From contig NZ_QNFY01000007.1 of assembly GCF_003290185.1 (NCBI RefSeq), positions 1 to 64,000 of the forward strand: a DNA stretch of 64,000 nt, written 5' to 3'. Positions 17,812 to 27,700 of this stretch are shown in pieces. The stretch is from Chryseobacterium lathyri. GTDB taxonomy: Bacteria > Bacteroidota > Bacteroidia > Flavobacteriales > Weeksellaceae. Position 1 is the first letter of the stretch, and every line of letters begins with the position of its first letter. A program made the translations under genes and the position numbers. The notes below the pieces were generated by a model. It was not told the DNA's origin and searched no databases. It worked only from the letters and a program-made list of their open reading frames with translations.

Positions 17812-20742
17812 ATGATTAGTAGGAATTTAATTAATTCTAAAGTTTGGATTCCACCTGTTGCTGTATTTTTCTTAGGAATAATGGGCGTACAGGCTCAGAC
17901 CCAAACTAAAAAGGATACGGTTAACGAAAAGGAAATCGATGAGGTGGTTGTCATTGCTTATGGTAAGGCTAAAAGAACAAGTTATACCGGTTCAGTAGCT
18001 ACCATATCCAGTGATAAAATCAATAACAGACCGGTTACCAATATTACAAAAGCGCTGGAGGGGCAGGTTCCGGGAATTCAGGCAGTAAGTGCCTCCGGAC
18101 AGCCTGGTTCTACTGCTTCTGTGAGAATAAGAGGGGTTGGCTCCATAAGTGCTTCAAGTGATCCGTTGTATGTGGTAGACGGAATTCCTTTTGACGGAAA
18201 CATCAATTCCATCAGCCCCAATGATATTGAATCCATCAGTGTTTTGAAAGATGCAACGGCAAGTTCATTATATGGTTCAAGAGGAGCTAACGGGATTATT
18301 ATCATCACAACAAAATCTGGTAAGAAAGGAGAATCAAGAATCAATTTTAATATCAGTCAGGGATTTTCCAGCAGAGCGGTAAAGGATTATAAGCAGGTAA
18401 ACACGGATCAATATTTTCAGCTGTATTGGGAAGCATTGAGAAACGGATATAAATCGGGACAGATTACTTCTCAGCAGGCAGCACAGATGGCGAGTGATAA
18501 CCTGACAACTGCTTTGGGAATCAATCCTTACGGAGCCGGTTTTCCCAACCCTGTAGGGACAGACGGAAAGCTTGTTCCCGGAGCAAAAGCATTGTGGAAT
18601 GATGACTGGAGAGATATTCTTCAAAGAACAGCTTCCAGAAGCCAGGTGGATTTTGATATCAGTGGAGGCAGCGAGAAAAGCAATTATTTCTTTTCATTAG
18701 GGTATCTTGATGACAAAGGAATTGCTATTGAATCTGGATTCCAAAAATTTTCCACCAGGTTAAAAATTAATTCGGAAGTAAAAAAGTGGCTGAATGCAGG
18801 TGCCAATTTAAGCTATACCAACAGTATTCAGAATGCGCCGCCGTCTTCAGATTCGAGAACAGACAATATCATTAATGCGGCAAGGGTAATTCCGTCTTTC
18901 TATCCGTATTATGAAAGAAATGCAGATGGAAGCTATGTGCTGGATGCTGGAGGAAATAGAATTTATGATTTCGGGAAATACCGGCCTACAAGTGCATTGC
19001 AGAATCAAAATGCAGCGGCAACACTGCCTCTGGATAAGAACGAGAATAAAGAAGACAATTTCTCAGGAAAAGGTTTTTTAGATTTTACTTTCCTTCCGGA
19101 GCTGAAATTTAAAACCAGCTTTTCTGTTGATTTGGTGAATTATAACGGTCATTACTATTCAAATCCTCTTATCGGAGAAGGCAGTGAGATCGGTGGTTCT
19201 GTAACGAAATCAAACAGTAGAACATTATCTTATACAACCAGTAATATTCTGACTTTCGATAAAAAATTCGGGAAGCATCACCTTAATGTTTTAGGAGGAC
19301 AGGAATTCTATAAATATGATTACCAGACGATATCCGGTTCCAGAAGCCAGTTTTCGCTTCCTTATTATTATGAACCTGATGCAGCAGCTCTGTTGGGAAG
19401 CTTTAGTGGTAACAGCGACAAATTCTCTTTGTTGAGCTTCCTGGGAAGAGCGGAATATGATTTTAACAATACTTACTTTTTATCAGTATCCGGAAGGGCA
19501 GACGGTTCTTCAAGATTCTTTGCAGATAACCGATGGGGAAAATTCTGGTCAGTAGGAGCTTCATGGAAAGCTTCAAATGAAAATTTTATCAAGGATTTAA
19601 ATATATTCAACCAATTGACACTGCGAGCAAGTTATGGCGGACAGGGGAATGATAAATTAAGAAGACCTAACGGATCCTCTCTTTACTATGCTTATCAGGA
19701 ATTGTATAAATTTTATAATAATCTTGGCGAGCCGGGAACTGTTCTGGAAAAAGTACAGACCAATGATGTGAAATGGGAAACCAATCTTAATTTAAACGTA
19801 GGTCTTGAATTTGCCGTTCTTAATAACAGGGTGAAAGGGAATATAGAATATTTTAAACGTAAGAGCCAGGATCTTTTGTTTAATATGCCGGTTGCCCCAT
19901 CTCTGGGAATCAGTGATTTTCCTTTTAATGTAGGAACAATACAGAACACAGGTTTTGAATTTTCACTTTTCACAACACCGGTTAAAAATGATAATTTCCA
20001 ATGGAATGTGGATGTTAATCTGAGTACCCTGACCAATAAAATAACAAAGCTTCCTAAAGGATCTGTCATTACAGGAACCAAACGCCTTGAAGTAGGTGGT
20101 TCTATTTATGATTTCTTTATTCCTGAATGGATGGGAGTAGATCCATCCAACGGAAAGCCTCTTTGGAGATACATTTACCAGGATGCGAATGGAAATACAG
20201 TGGACGGAACCACTTCCGAATATGCAAAAGCAACCAAAACAGTACAGGGATCCGCATTGCCTAAAGTAATGGGAGGGGTTACCACGAGTATTGCTTATAA
20301 AAACTTTGATCTTTCAGGATTACTTACATTCAGCATTGGAGGGAAAATCCTTGATACGGATTATACATCATTAATGTCTAACGGAAGTGCCGGCGGACGT
20401 GCATGGAGTGCAGAAATGCTGAACAGATGGACTCCGGAAAACCCCAATACCGATGTTCCTGCCTTAAGTACAACAACGAATAACTGGACTTCCACTTCTT
20501 CAAGATTTTTATATTCCGGAACGTATGCCAGACTTAAAAATGTGAGTCTGGGTTATACACTTCCTTCCGATTATTTTGAAAAGTTAGGATTAAAAAAATT
20601 CAGAATTTATGTTCAGGCAGAAAACCTTCTGACCTTCTACAAGCATAAAGGAATGGACCCGGAACAGGCACTGGATGGAACAACCTATTACAGATATCCT
20701 GCCATGAGAACGATAACTTTCGGTCTTCAGGCAACTCTTTAA
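17812..20742 (+). CDS. SusC/RagA-family TonB-linked receptor under SAM riboswitch control
   Basis: Outer-membrane nutrient receptor with a signal peptide ending GVQAQ, plug start DEVVVIAYGKAKR, and the SusC signature LKDATASSLYGSRGANGI. The frame also opens at TTG 17806, but ATG 17812 (MISRNLINSK) is the better start, giving 976 residues. There is no N-terminal carboxypeptidase-like domain. The SAM-I riboswitch and terminator upstream point to import of methionine, another organosulfur compound or a methionine-rich peptide, which is inference from regulation. SusD follows 19 bases later. Confidence 0.95.
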   Translation: MISRNLINSKVWIPPVAVFFLGIMGVQAQTQTKKDTVNEKEIDEVVVIAYGKAKRTSYTGSVATISSDKINNRPVTNITKALEGQVPGIQAVSASGQPGSTASVRIRGVGSISASSDPLYVVDGIPFDGNINSISPNDIESISVLKDATASSLYGSRGANGIIIITTKSGKKGESRINFNISQGFSSRAVKDYKQVNTDQYFQLYWEALRNGYKSGQITSQQAAQMASDNLTTALGINPYGAGFPNPVGTDGKLVPGAKALWNDDWRDILQRTASRSQVDFDISGGSEKSNYFFSLGYLDDKGIAIESGFQKFSTRLKINSEVKKWLNAGANLSYTNSIQNAPPSSDSRTDNIINAARVIPSFYPYYERNADGSYVLDAGGNRIYDFGKYRPTSALQNQNAAATLPLDKNENKEDNFSGKGFLDFTFLPELKFKTSFSVDLVNYNGHYYSNPLIGEGSEIGGSVTKSNSRTLSYTTSNILTFDKKFGKHHLNVLGGQEFYKYDYQTISGSRSQFSLPYYYEPDAAALLGSFSGNSDKFSLLSFLGRAEYDFNNTYFLSVSGRADGSSRFFADNRWGKFWSVGASWKASNENFIKDLNIFNQLTLRASYGGQGNDKLRRPNGSSLYYAYQELYKFYNNLGEPGTVLEKVQTNDVKWETNLNLNVGLEFAVLNNRVKGNIEYFKRKSQDLLFNMPVAPSLGISDFPFNVGTIQNTGFEFSLFTTPVKNDNFQWNVDVNLSTLTNKITKLPKGSVITGTKRLEVGGSIYDFFIPEWMGVDPSNGKPLWRYIYQDANGNTVDGTTSEYAKATKTVQGSALPKVMGGVTTSIAYKNFDLSGLLTFSIGGKILDTDYTSLMSNGSAGGRAWSAEMLNRWTPENPNTDVPALSTTTNNWTSTSSRFLYSGTYARLKNVSLGYTLPSDYFEKLGLKKFRIYVQAENLLTFYKHKGMDPEQALDGTTYYRYPAMRTITFGLQATL

Positions 20743-20761
20743 CCTATTTAAAATTGAAACA

Positions 20762-22255
20762 ATGAAACAATTAAAATACATATCTTTTGCCCTGATCGCA
20801 GCATGGTCACTGACAAGCTGTGAAAACGAACTGGAAACAGCTCCTACAGATCAGGCTAACGGTGCAGAGGTTTTCAAAACGGCCGAAAGCGCAGAAACGG
20901 TGATCAATGGTGCCTGGGCAAAATTGAATGATGACGGGCCAACTTATGCCAATATTGGTTATTCAACGGTTTTGAGAACAAGTGATGCTATGGGAAGTGA
21001 TGTAGCGGTTCTAACCAATAAATACGGGTTTCCGTCTGCCTATGCTTTTACGGAAATGATCAACAATACAGCTTCAAGACCGCAGTTTATATGGTCGACA
21101 TTATATTCAACCATTAATAATATGAATAATGTGATCACCCGTATTGACCAGACCGAGGGAAGTCAGGAGAAAAAGAACCAGGTAAAAGGGCAGGCTAAAG
21201 CATTGCGGGCCTTCTGTTATCTGAATCTGGCCAGCTTTTACCAGTTCAGCTATTTAAAAGACAAAACAGCCCTTACAGCACCCATCTACACAGAGCCTTC
21301 AACAATCGGTTCAGTTCCGAAGAAGAGAGCAAGTCTGGAGGAAATTTATACCCTGATTAAAAGCGATCTTACGGAAGCAGATAATTTATTAGCCAATTAT
21401 ACCAGAAATAATAAAGATAAGATCAACAAAGCTGTGGTAAACGGACTTTTAGCCAGAACTTATCTGAATACCGGAGAGTGGAGTAAAGCGGTTGCGGCTG
21501 CAAAGGTTGCCAGAACAGGTTATCCGCTAATGACAGCTGAAAAATATAAGGAGGGTTTCAATGACATCAGCAACGGCGAATGGATCTGGGGACATGGACA
21601 GACTCAGGAACAGTCAGGGGCAAGCTATGCTTTCCACTATCTGGATGTGTCTTCTTCGGGAAGTTATTACTACAGTTTTATGGCAGATCCGTTTTTCAAA
21701 AATTTATTTGATACCAATGATATCAGATCCCAGCTGTTTCAGTGGGATGGTCTTCCAGGCAGGGAAGGTCTGTTGAGGTATTCCAAATTTAAATTTAAAA
21801 CCGGCCTTATTGCAGATATTGTATTGATGAGAGCCGCAGAAATGTACCTGATCGAGGCCGAAGCTGAAGCAAGAAACGGAAATATTACCAATGCCGTTGC
21901 AGTTTTAAATGAATTGAAAACAGCTAGAAATGCCAATCCTTACACTGGATCTCTTGCCCAAAATGAGGTAGTAAAAGAAATCCTGATTGAAAGGAGAAAA
22001 GAATTGTTCGGGGAAGGATTCTCTCTTTCAGATATCATCAGAACGCAAGGGACAGTAGTAAGAAAGCCGTATGTAGATGCCAGTGGCCAGCCGATAAAAG
22101 TACAGATTACCACTCCGGACGGAACGGTAAAAACAGTGAATGGAAGAGGGCACTCGGTCTTTAATTTCCCGGACCAGTCTGCTTTTGGAGCGAATAGTAA
22201 GTATTATCTGTTTAGTATTCCGCAGAAGGAGATTGAAAATAATCCGAATTTATAG
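20762..22255 (+). CDS. SusD/RagB-family lipoprotein, partner of the SAM-regulated SusC
   Basis: Substrate-binding surface lipoprotein of 497 residues. The lipobox SLTSC puts the lipidated Cys at residue 20. SusD features include QAKALRAFCYLNLASFYQF in the helical core, the SusD-typical helix MRAAEMYLIEAEAEAR, and the C-terminal YYLFSIPQKEIENNPNL. It forms an operon with the SusC just upstream and is closed by a strong hairpin. Confidence 0.93.
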   Translation: MKQLKYISFALIAAWSLTSCENELETAPTDQANGAEVFKTAESAETVINGAWAKLNDDGPTYANIGYSTVLRTSDAMGSDVAVLTNKYGFPSAYAFTEMINNTASRPQFIWSTLYSTINNMNNVITRIDQTEGSQEKKNQVKGQAKALRAFCYLNLASFYQFSYLKDKTALTAPIYTEPSTIGSVPKKRASLEEIYTLIKSDLTEADNLLANYTRNNKDKINKAVVNGLLARTYLNTGEWSKAVAAAKVARTGYPLMTAEKYKEGFNDISNGEWIWGHGQTQEQSGASYAFHYLDVSSSGSYYYSFMADPFFKNLFDTNDIRSQLFQWDGLPGREGLLRYSKFKFKTGLIADIVLMRAAEMYLIEAEAEARNGNITNAVAVLNELKTARNANPYTGSLAQNEVVKEILIERRKELFGEGFSLSDIIRTQGTVVRKPYVDASGQPIKVQITTPDGTVKTVNGRGHSVFNFPDQSAFGANSKYYLFSIPQKEIENNPNL

Positions 22256-22278
22256 TTTATTTAGATTTGATTTTTTTT

Positions 22279-22308
22279 AAAGCCGTAATGTTCAAACATT
22301 ACGGCTTT
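22279..22308. terminator. Bidirectional terminator between SusD and the minus-strand lipoprotein array
   Basis: Perfect 12-bp stem AAAGCCGTAATG / CATTACGGCTTT with 6-base loop. It lies between convergent genes; T-rich DNA on both sides suits both directions. Confidence 0.82.
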
Positions 22309-22317
22309 CCTATTAAA

Positions 22318-22917
22318 CTAATTGGTATTAATAACTTGAAGGAGTTTTGGATAGTCATCATCTTGTCCAAAATCTTCTGTATTTGCATTGGTTCCGACGA
22401 TATGCTTTTGATGACAATCAAAGCATATTTTTGCTATCCCAATAATTGCTTTTTGTTTTTTGAAAATCAAGATATCCCGATAAATAGGAACACATGCATA
22501 TTCAATATTTTCACTTACAGTCTTTTCAATAAATATTTCATTGATTTTTTTAAAGTTTTGAGTTTTTATTACTGATTTTTTGAAACCAATTTTTTCCAGA
22601 CTTTTTATAAACTCCGTATCATTTATATCCTTGGAAGTCTTGTTAATAAGTATGTCAAGTTTTAACTGATCTTTTTTTGAGCGATTCTGACTACTATCTA
22701 AAATCATAACTGCATTTTCATCAATACTAATATGATAATGATCTATCACATCATAATCAAAGTATAGTTTTCCATGCTTTGGAATGAATTTTTGTTCAAC
22801 TAATGTATTGGACTGCTGCCCGTTATTGCCACTTTGCTCAGGGTTTTTACAACCTGAAAAAAAGCAGATAACAGTTACTAGCAAAAATCTTAAATTTGAT
22901 ATTGTGTAGTTTTTCAT
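22318..22917 (-). CDS. Lipoprotein of unknown function at the end of the RHS toxin array
   Basis: Signal peptide with lipobox FFSGC, then a Gln/Asn-rich linker (KNPEQSGNNGQQSN) and a soluble domain of about 160 residues. ICFDCHQKH contains a CxxCH triplet near the C-terminus, but the rest of the protein does not look like a cytochrome. It is the last gene of a minus-strand array of small lipoproteins behind an RHS toxin, so it may be an orphan immunity protein. That reading rests on position only. The start at 22917 gives a clean signal peptide. Confidence 0.6.
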   Translation of the reverse strand: MKNYTISNLRFLLVTVICFFSGCKNPEQSGNNGQQSNTLVEQKFIPKHGKLYFDYDVIDHYHISIDENAVMILDSSQNRSKKDQLKLDILINKTSKDINDTEFIKSLEKIGFKKSVIKTQNFKKINEIFIEKTVSENIEYACVPIYRDILIFKKQKAIIGIAKICFDCHQKHIVGTNANTEDFGQDDDYPKLLQVINTN

Positions 22918-23060
22918 TTGTTATAACTATGCTCCATTTGCCGATAGTGAAAAGTAAAATGATAAGTTTTATATGATTAAAAGAGAGCAATAAAATAAAA
23001 CTTTCTTTCCTACTTCATTGCTTAAAAGGTGGTTGAATTTCATCAATACTTAACGATTTT

Positions 23061-23276
23061 TTATTTTTTCCAAAAATCATTAAATATAAACTCTTCTAAT
23101 TTATAAGTATCAATCTTCTCATTTTGCAAAAAAACGTTCAATTTTCATAAGTCTATCTAGATCTTTCCATAAGATCATTCTCTCCAAAATATCAGAATAA
23201 TATGAAACGATATCTATTCTTAGTTGTTTAACATAGTTTTTATGGATTTTTTGTAAAAGTCCTTAATAAAGGAAGT
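23061..23276 (-). pseudogene. Frameshifted gene remnant in the toxin/immunity array
   Basis: No intact ORF, but the minus strand reads like protein across frames. One frame gives KNYVKQLRIDIVSYYSDILE and then MILWKDLDRLMKIERFF. After a run of T bases near 23127 the reading continues one frame over as NEKIDTYKLEEFIFNDFWKK and a stop at 23061. The upstream end shifts frame again (SFIKDFYKK). It is probably the relic of a small cytoplasmic-looking protein of about 70 residues or longer. It lies directly behind the lipoprotein gene at 23284. Confidence 0.45.
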
Positions 23277-23283
23277 CAACCGC

Positions 23284-23922
23284 TTAGTCAGTAACATCTT
23301 TTTCCGAAAGCCTCAAAAATAAGCTGTCCTCTATTACTGGTTGCGCTACAAACTTTGCTTTACCAAAATTGAACTTTGAAAATCTTCGTAAATATTCTCC
23401 TTCTGGATAATTTCCTTTTAGTACTTTATCATAAGGATAATAGTTTTGTTTAAATTTTGATGAATAGCTTTGTTTAAACATTACCATCATTGATTTAATA
23501 ATTAAATCATACTTAATTTTTATTTTTGTTTTACTTTTTAAATAAAAAACTGAATTTCCATCTCCTGGTCTTTCATCTCCTATAAAATCACCATTTCCAA
23601 TTTCAGTTAGATAAGCATTATGGATACTATCTAGTTTTCTCTGATATACTACTGAAGACTGTTTAGGTTTTATTATTGCATAGATATTTATAGGATAATC
23701 CTCTTCTCTACTTCCTCGTGTAGAAAAACTTTTATAATTTTCATCTCTAAACTCCAAACAATTGGGTACTAAAAATATAATGTCTTGCTTTGTGCTATTT
23801 TCTATCTGAAGATATATGTAATGATTATCTTTTATATATTCTAAATTAAATGTGTTTTTGTGTTTTTCTTTACAAGAAAAAAGAAACATAATACCTATTG
23901 AAAGAAACATGTTATTTATCAT
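23284..23922 (-). CDS. Lipoprotein, candidate immunity protein for the displaced metallopeptidase tip
   Basis: A short signal peptide with lipobox LFSC and charged residues after it (KEKHKNTF), then a beta-rich soluble domain of about 190 residues. I recognise no family. Its start overlaps the stop of the 23919 gene by four bases (ATGA), the tight coupling typical of toxin-immunity pairs. The lipid anchor would place it in the envelope, where a secreted metallopeptidase could be neutralised. The immunity role is inferred from this coupling and from the parallel pair at 24337/24765. Confidence 0.6.
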   Translation of the reverse strand: MINNMFLSIGIMFLFSCKEKHKNTFNLEYIKDNHYIYLQIENSTKQDIIFLVPNCLEFRDENYKSFSTRGSREEDYPINIYAIIKPKQSSVVYQRKLDSIHNAYLTEIGNGDFIGDERPGDGNSVFYLKSKTKIKIKYDLIIKSMMVMFKQSYSSKFKQNYYPYDKVLKGNYPEGEYLRRFSKFNFGKAKFVAQPVIEDSLFLRLSEKDVTD

Positions 23923-24323
23923 TTCAGTGTACTTTTTAAATAATTATTGAATATTGGTTTTATTTTATTCATTAATGGCTCTAAATCTTTAAATGTATTG
24001 ATGACTGTATTAAATGCTCCCATATTTAAATTAAGTTTTCCCCAACCTCTAAAGATGATATATTCCTGTTCCCATCGTGAAGTATAATATTCATGCACAC
24101 TTACAGTACTTTGGTCCCATATAATTCTAAATTCATTATAAAGCCCGGCATTATTTAAAATCGAATGGAAAAGCTCATGTCCCATCGTTAAATCCAATTG
24201 CTCTAAACTTACAAACGTTCCTTTAGGAAGCCAGATTCTTTGCCAAACCAGTTTTCCTTTATGGGTAAGACTTTCTGTCACTCCCCAAGCTGGTCCTCTT
24301 GGACCATCTAATAAACCAATATT
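23919..24323 (-). pseudogene. Orphan HExxH metallopeptidase toxin tip, start lost
   Basis: The first usable start is GTG 24281 (120 residues), but the frame reads sensibly back to a stop at 24324-24326 (NIGLLDGPRGPAWGVTES), with no start codon in that part. It aligns with the end of the 2217-aa RHS protein: RIWLPKGTFVSLEQLDLTMG against RIFLSNKAFASREQLAYVMQ, then HELFH...NAGL against HELNH...NAGL, then a downstream His and a Gly-Trp pair. HELFH (35-39 from the GTG) is a zinc-metallopeptidase motif. It looks like a displaced C-terminal toxin cassette with no secretion signal of its own, now silent unless recombined onto the RHS gene. Confidence 0.65.
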
Positions 24324-24336
24324 TTATTTATTACTA

Positions 24337-24762
24337 TTAATTAAAAAGCTTACTCTCAAATTTATTTTCAATATCCCAATTGTTATTGTTATTTCTAAAA
24401 AGATATATTGTATTTGAATAACCTGCATTTTGTGTAAAACTAATAACTTGCAGCAAACAAAACTTATTATCCTTAGAATAAACAGGTAATGAAATTTTTG
24501 TAAATTCTTTTTTATTATTAGATACTATATAATTTATCTTAGAAATTTTTAGTAATGTATCCTTATTTTTTTCTTTTTCTGAAAAATTATATTTTTCTAA
24601 AAATGTATTATCAAATTCTGATAATACCTCCGTCTGTGATATAGGTCTTTGATTTACGTTAATAATTGAAATCTTATTTTTATCAGTAATTTTATTAATA
24701 AAATCTTCATTATTATTACATGACAACAAAATCAATAAAGCCAAAACTGAACGTATGCGCAT
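24337..24762 (-). CDS. Lipoprotein, candidate immunity protein of the RHS toxin
   Basis: Starts 2 bases after the stop codon of the RHS gene. It has a very short signal peptide with lipobox LLSC at about residues 12-15, followed by an Asn-rich linker and a soluble domain of about 115 residues with alternating strands (ISLPVYSKDNKFCLLQVISF). No family is recognised. Position directly behind a polymorphic toxin gene is the standard place for the immunity gene, and the lipid anchor fits a toxin acting in the periplasm. Sequence is unlike the second candidate at 23284. Confidence 0.6.
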   Translation of the reverse strand: MRIRSVLALLILLSCNNNEDFINKITDKNKISIINVNQRPISQTEVLSEFDNTFLEKYNFSEKEKNKDTLLKISKINYIVSNNKKEFTKISLPVYSKDNKFCLLQVISFTQNAGYSNTIYLFRNNNNNWDIENKFESKLFN

Positions 24763-24764
24763 AA

Positions 24765-27700
24765 TTATTTAAAATTAATATTTATTTTCTTATCGGTACC
24801 TTGTAATAACTTCCATATCTGTTCATTTCCCATTTGAAAGTTCATACTATTAAAAACTTCACTAGGAACAGTACTTTGAATATTATGCCAGCCATTATTT
24901 TCCAAGAAACTGGATCCAGATTCTTGAATATGATAATGCCCTACATTATCAAGTAAGTCACTATATTTTTGAGCAATTTTACTTGTTAATTTTATAGATT
25001 GTTCAGCAATATTTGAGAGTCCTGCATTTGCTATCCTCACATGATTAAGTTCATGTTGCATAACATAGGCTAATTGTTCTCTACTTGCAAACGCCTTATT
25101 AGAAAGAAATATTCTTATTTTCCCAACACGTTTCCCGTATTTATCTATTCTTACATCTGTAACCCCCAATGCTTTAGTTATTTTGCCTTTGTAGGTATAT
25201 TCTATAGCTCCATCAGCATTCATTTTACCACCAAGACGCGAAGCATCATTATATATTGAGTTTTTATTTAATCCGTCTTGAACACCGAATTTTTCATATA
25301 AATCTCTTGCATAACTTCTGTTACCTACTGGAGTGCCTGATTCTAATGTATTTATTTCATTATCTTCCATATAAAATCTTATTGTTCTAGTACTCAACTG
25401 ATTTACTACCCAACTAATCCCACTTACAATTCCAGCAGTGGCAGCACCAAAGATAGCTCCTCTATACATTCCTGTAAAGAAATTTTCTTTATTAAATAAA
25501 GCATCAACTCCTCCAGAAATAGCACCATTCATACTACCCACAATAACAGCTCCTTGGAAGCCACTGGCGGACATTCCTCCAGTCAATCCACCTGTAGCAG
25601 CGCCTGTGACCGCTCCTATCAGTAAGCTTCTGGCAAAACCACCCCAGGACCACGTTCCGTTCACTAAAGATTTTAATATAAACATTCCTGCAGCTACCAT
25701 TGTTCCTACAACAGCTCCTGCAACCCATGATGCCACCAGTACACCAAATAAAGGTACAAAACATTCTCCATTAGGATCATTAAACATCAATGGATTATTC
25801 ATTACATACCCATATTTATTATAATTCTGGGTATTGTAAGGATCTTGTATGTTTTCATCTGCATTCAGGAATCTTCTCAGTAACGGATCATACAATCTTC
25901 CATTCATGTGAATAATTCCAACCTCTGCAAAATGTTCGTGACTTGTATATCCTCTTTCCAATAATAGAGAAGTGTTGTCAATTATACTCTTATCAGTGAT
26001 AATCGCTCCATTTCCTATTTGAAGATGTGTAAAATTACCCCAGGCATCAAAATGCCTTTGCTCCAGTTTGTTTCCTGCTTCATTGCTAATGGCCAGGATA
26101 CTTCCTAAATAATCTTTATGTAAAAATTTGTAAGATCCATTGGCTTCATCATAGTTCTTCAGGTAAATGATACTACTTTCGTATGGACTTCCACCAATAT
26201 AAAGAACGTGCTTTTCTTTACCCGTTGTATTGTCTTTTACGATTTCAAAACTTCCGTCTTCACTGTAGAACTTAGTAAATTTACCTTCCTGATCAGGATC
26301 AAAATTTCCTCCATAGCTGACTTTTTGTCTCATGCTTGTCAAACCATACTGGAACGCTACATCTCCTTTCATTCCGTCAATGAAAACAGGATCATTATTT
26401 TCATTATAAGCAATGCTTTGGATTAAATCATTATTATAATTCTGAGTACCTGCTGCATTCAAGGTCATTCCAGTCGGTTGGTAGATCTTGACAGAATTTT
26501 CATACTTCATAGTTCCCACCTGATCGTTTTCAAGGATTCTTCCTTTAGTGTCATAGCTATTTTGAGAATTTTGTCCTGTTCTAGGATTTGTCCAGCTGAT
26601 TAATCTGTTATTGTCATCATAATCAAATGATTCAATTATATTAAAATCTCCTAAAGTTTTTCTCAACTTAAGTTCATTTTTAATAACATTGAAAGTATAC
26701 TGGATATTTAGAATACTTTGTACAGGAGAGATATGTTTGATTTCTGTTAAGAAACCAGTTGCATCATTATATGTATTATTAATATCTGATACTCCTAATT
26801 TGGCTCTTACAACTTGACCTTTAACATTGGTTTCTTTAAGTTCCCATAAAACTTTACCTGAGTTTTTATCTTTTATCTGATAAAGCTCTCCATTCCAGGC
26901 ACTATATACATTTTCTACAGTAACTTTGGTCAAAACACCGGAAGAATATAATTGTTTTTCGTAAGAAATCACTCTGCCTTTGTCATCATATGTAATACCT
27001 TTTCGTATAAAATATTTTCCATTACTACTTTCGGACGAAGATAATAATCTTCCCTGCTGATCATAGACCACATTCGAGCTATAAGATTTTCCTTTGGAGG
27101 TTCCGGCTTTTGAAACTACCCTACCTTTGTTATCATAAGAATAGGAAATTATTTTATTAGTTGCCTGTCCGCCATCTGTTGTAGAGATTTCTGTATGAGA
27201 AATAAGCTGACCTAAATTATTGTAAGTATATTGTTTAATCCCTTTAGGACTGATGACTTTTTTAGATTGTCCAAAAGGATCATATTCATATTTATACAAT
27301 CCGTTAGACGGGTCATTGAATTCTGATTTTCTTCCCCAAGAATCATATTTAGTAGTAACTATATTTTCAGCATATTGTGCTTTTATCTGTTCTCCCGCAG
27401 CATTGTAAGAGAAATTGACTGTTCCCCCCTTATCTGTACTGGAGATAACATTATTTAAAGCATCAGTGGTTTTACTATTTGTTCTTGCATATCCGTTAAC
27501 TTCTGTTACAGAGATGGTATTTCCGGAAGTAACAGTTTCTATTTGCTTGCCCAAGAATGAAGATATTTCTCCGGCATTATTTAATGTTGCTAATGCAGTT
27601 GCTGTTATCTTAGTGGGATAAAAAGTATCATTATAGGCGATGACGTTCCATAGACTTATATTTCCACCTTCAAAATAAGGTTCACTCTCTTTCGTTTTTC

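Noticed and set aside
22420..22450. CxxCH heme c motif in the lipoprotein at 22318
   Set aside because: ICFDCHQKH is an isolated match; the protein has no other cytochrome feature and the distal Met or His context is missing. Most likely chance.
24279..24281. GTG 24281 as the natural start of the orphan metallopeptidase ORF
   Set aside because: The frame upstream of it (GLLDGPRGPAWG) reads as protein and aligns in position with the RHS tip, so the true N-terminus was probably lost.
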